A DNA stretch of 13,716 nt from JAFGPF01 sp964409485 (GTDB taxonomy: Bacteria > Chloroflexota > Dehalococcoidia > Dehalococcoidales > RBG-16-60-22), in assembly GCA_964409485.1 (NCBI GenBank), contig CAYPDM010000042.1:1-13716 (forward strand), written 5' to 3'. The translations under genes were made by a program, and so were the position numbers. Positions 13,063 through 13,716 of the stretch are shown one piece after another. Positions within the stretch are counted from its first letter, which is position 1. Each line of letters opens with the position of its first letter. The notes under the pieces are model-generated. The model searched no databases. It was not told where the DNA came from and worked only from the letters and a program-made list of their open reading frames with translations.

Positions 13063-13716
13063 ATGAACGCTGAATCTCTGCGTAAAATCCTCGACCTTGA
13101 AAAACAGCGCGGCTACGCCGATACCGCTGTCTTCGGCGGACTGGACAAGTTCCTGCGCAACTGGTCGGCACAGGCTATAGAATCGCTGGGCAACCCCCGC
13201 CGGCTGGGTCGCTTCAATAAGCTTTTCAAGGCAGGCTATGCTGCTATGACGCCGGAAAAACGCCGCGACTGGGTGCAGGATGTCCTGCAGTTTCTGGATG
13301 AAGCGGAAAATAAGAAAAGCGCTGTAGAATCGCCTCCCCCGCCGCCGCGTAAAAAAACGGCGAAAAAAGAGCAAAAGCCCCCCGACCCGGCTGCCGGCAC
13401 CGGACTCGATTCGCCGGTGACCGTCGTCAAGGGTATCAGTACCGCTTTATCGTCTAAATTCGGCAAGCTCGGCGTGAAAACGGTGCGCGACCTCCTCTAT
13501 TTCTTCCCGCACCGCCACCTGGACTACAGCAAGATGAAGCTGATTTCTCAACTGGTCGAGGGCGAGGAGCAAACTATCGTGGCCAACGTCTGGCAGGCGC
13601 AGGAGACGAAGCCTGGAGGCAGGCGCAGCACCGAGGCCATCGTCGGCGATGAGACGGGCAATATCCGGGTGGTCTGGTTCAACCAGCCGTACCTGGCGAA
13701 GAAGCTGACCACCAAT
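13063..13716 (+). CDS. recG: ATP-dependent DNA helicase RecG (N-terminal part)
   Basis: RecG reverses stalled replication forks and branch-migrates Holliday junctions. Only the first 218 codons lie in the window. Residues 122-150 contain VKGISTALSSKFGKLG and KTVRDLLYFFPHR, the conserved entry to the wedge domain. The following part (about 165-210), with TIVANVWQAQE and GNIRVVWFNQPYLAKKL, is the OB-fold that grips the junction. Ahead of this lies an extension of about 85 residues, then a proline- and lysine-rich linker (about 88-110). Some RecG proteins, such as that of Thermotoga maritima, carry an extra N-terminal domain. The helicase motifs would come after the right edge. No Shine-Dalgarno precedes the ATG, which is six bases after the membrane-protein stop, so coupled translation is likely. 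An in-frame TTG directly precedes the ATG. Confidence 0.92.
   Translation, partial: MNAESLRKILDLEKQRGYADTAVFGGLDKFLRNWSAQAIESLGNPRRLGRFNKLFKAGYAAMTPEKRRDWVQDVLQFLDEAENKKSAVESPPPPPRKKTAKKEQKPPDPAAGTGLDSPVTVVKGISTALSSKFGKLGVKTVRDLLYFFPHRHLDYSKMKLISQLVEGEEQTIVANVWQAQETKPGGRRSTEAIVGDETGNIRVVWFNQPYLAKKLTTN

Noticed and set aside
1..13716. CRISPR arrays, tRNA genes, insertion sequences, prophage or toxin-antitoxin genes
   Set aside because: No regularly spaced repeats, cloverleaf-like segments, transposase motifs or terminal inverted repeats were seen. All longer frames are accounted for by the listed genes.

Overview
The window is a gene-dense stretch (mid-50s % GC by eye) of a bacterial chromosome made up mainly of housekeeping genes. 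The best guess for the host is a Chloroflexota bacterium of the Dehalococcoidia type. This is an inference from three things: the short zinc-ribbon L28 protein, the free-standing pyruvate kinase alpha/beta-domain protein, and the rpmB-fakA-degV-recG neighbourhood. No rRNA or other decisive marker is present. No tRNA, CRISPR array, insertion sequence or prophage gene was seen, and no stretch longer than about 160 bases lacks a gene.

Left edge, minus strand (1-1109): a small operon of a predicted lipoprotein followed by a protein consisting only of a pyruvate kinase C-terminal-like domain, which runs off the left edge. A 155-base divergent promoter region separates it from the arginine genes.

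Arginine block, plus strand (1265-8108): argJ, argB, argD, an uncharacterised membrane-anchored serine-hydrolase-like gene, argG and argH. ArgJ recycles the acetyl group, ArgB phosphorylates N-acetylglutamate, ArgD makes N-acetylornithine, and ArgG and ArgH convert citrulline to arginine. argC and argF, needed for a complete route, are not in the window. ArgB lacks the N-terminal helix used for arginine inhibition in other bacteria, and the hydrolase gene sits where argF often lies.

Right half: rpmB (minus strand, TTG start) diverges from a plus-strand run of fakA-like, three tandem degV/fakB-like genes, a small four-helix membrane protein and recG, which runs off the right edge. FakA is the kinase for fatty acids held by DegV-family binding proteins, so this looks like a fatty acid kinase with three alternative acyl carriers. 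The three carriers differ at conserved ligand-pocket positions, which suggests different ligands. The layout resembles the Bacillus subtilis rpmB-yloU-yloV-sdaAB-sdaAA-recG region, with yloU missing and the sda genes replaced by degV copies.

Regulation: several genes that appear to begin transcripts (argJ, the hydrolase, the third degV, the small membrane protein) have a plausible -10 element 6 to 18 bases before the start codon and no good Shine-Dalgarno sequence. This suggests leaderless or very short-leader mRNAs. Most genes inside operons have clear Shine-Dalgarno sequences. I saw nothing that amounts to a clearly new multi-gene system. The best leads are the hydrolase inside the arginine cluster, the diversified degV trio, the helix-less ArgB, and a hairpin overlapping a start codon at 12688-12712.
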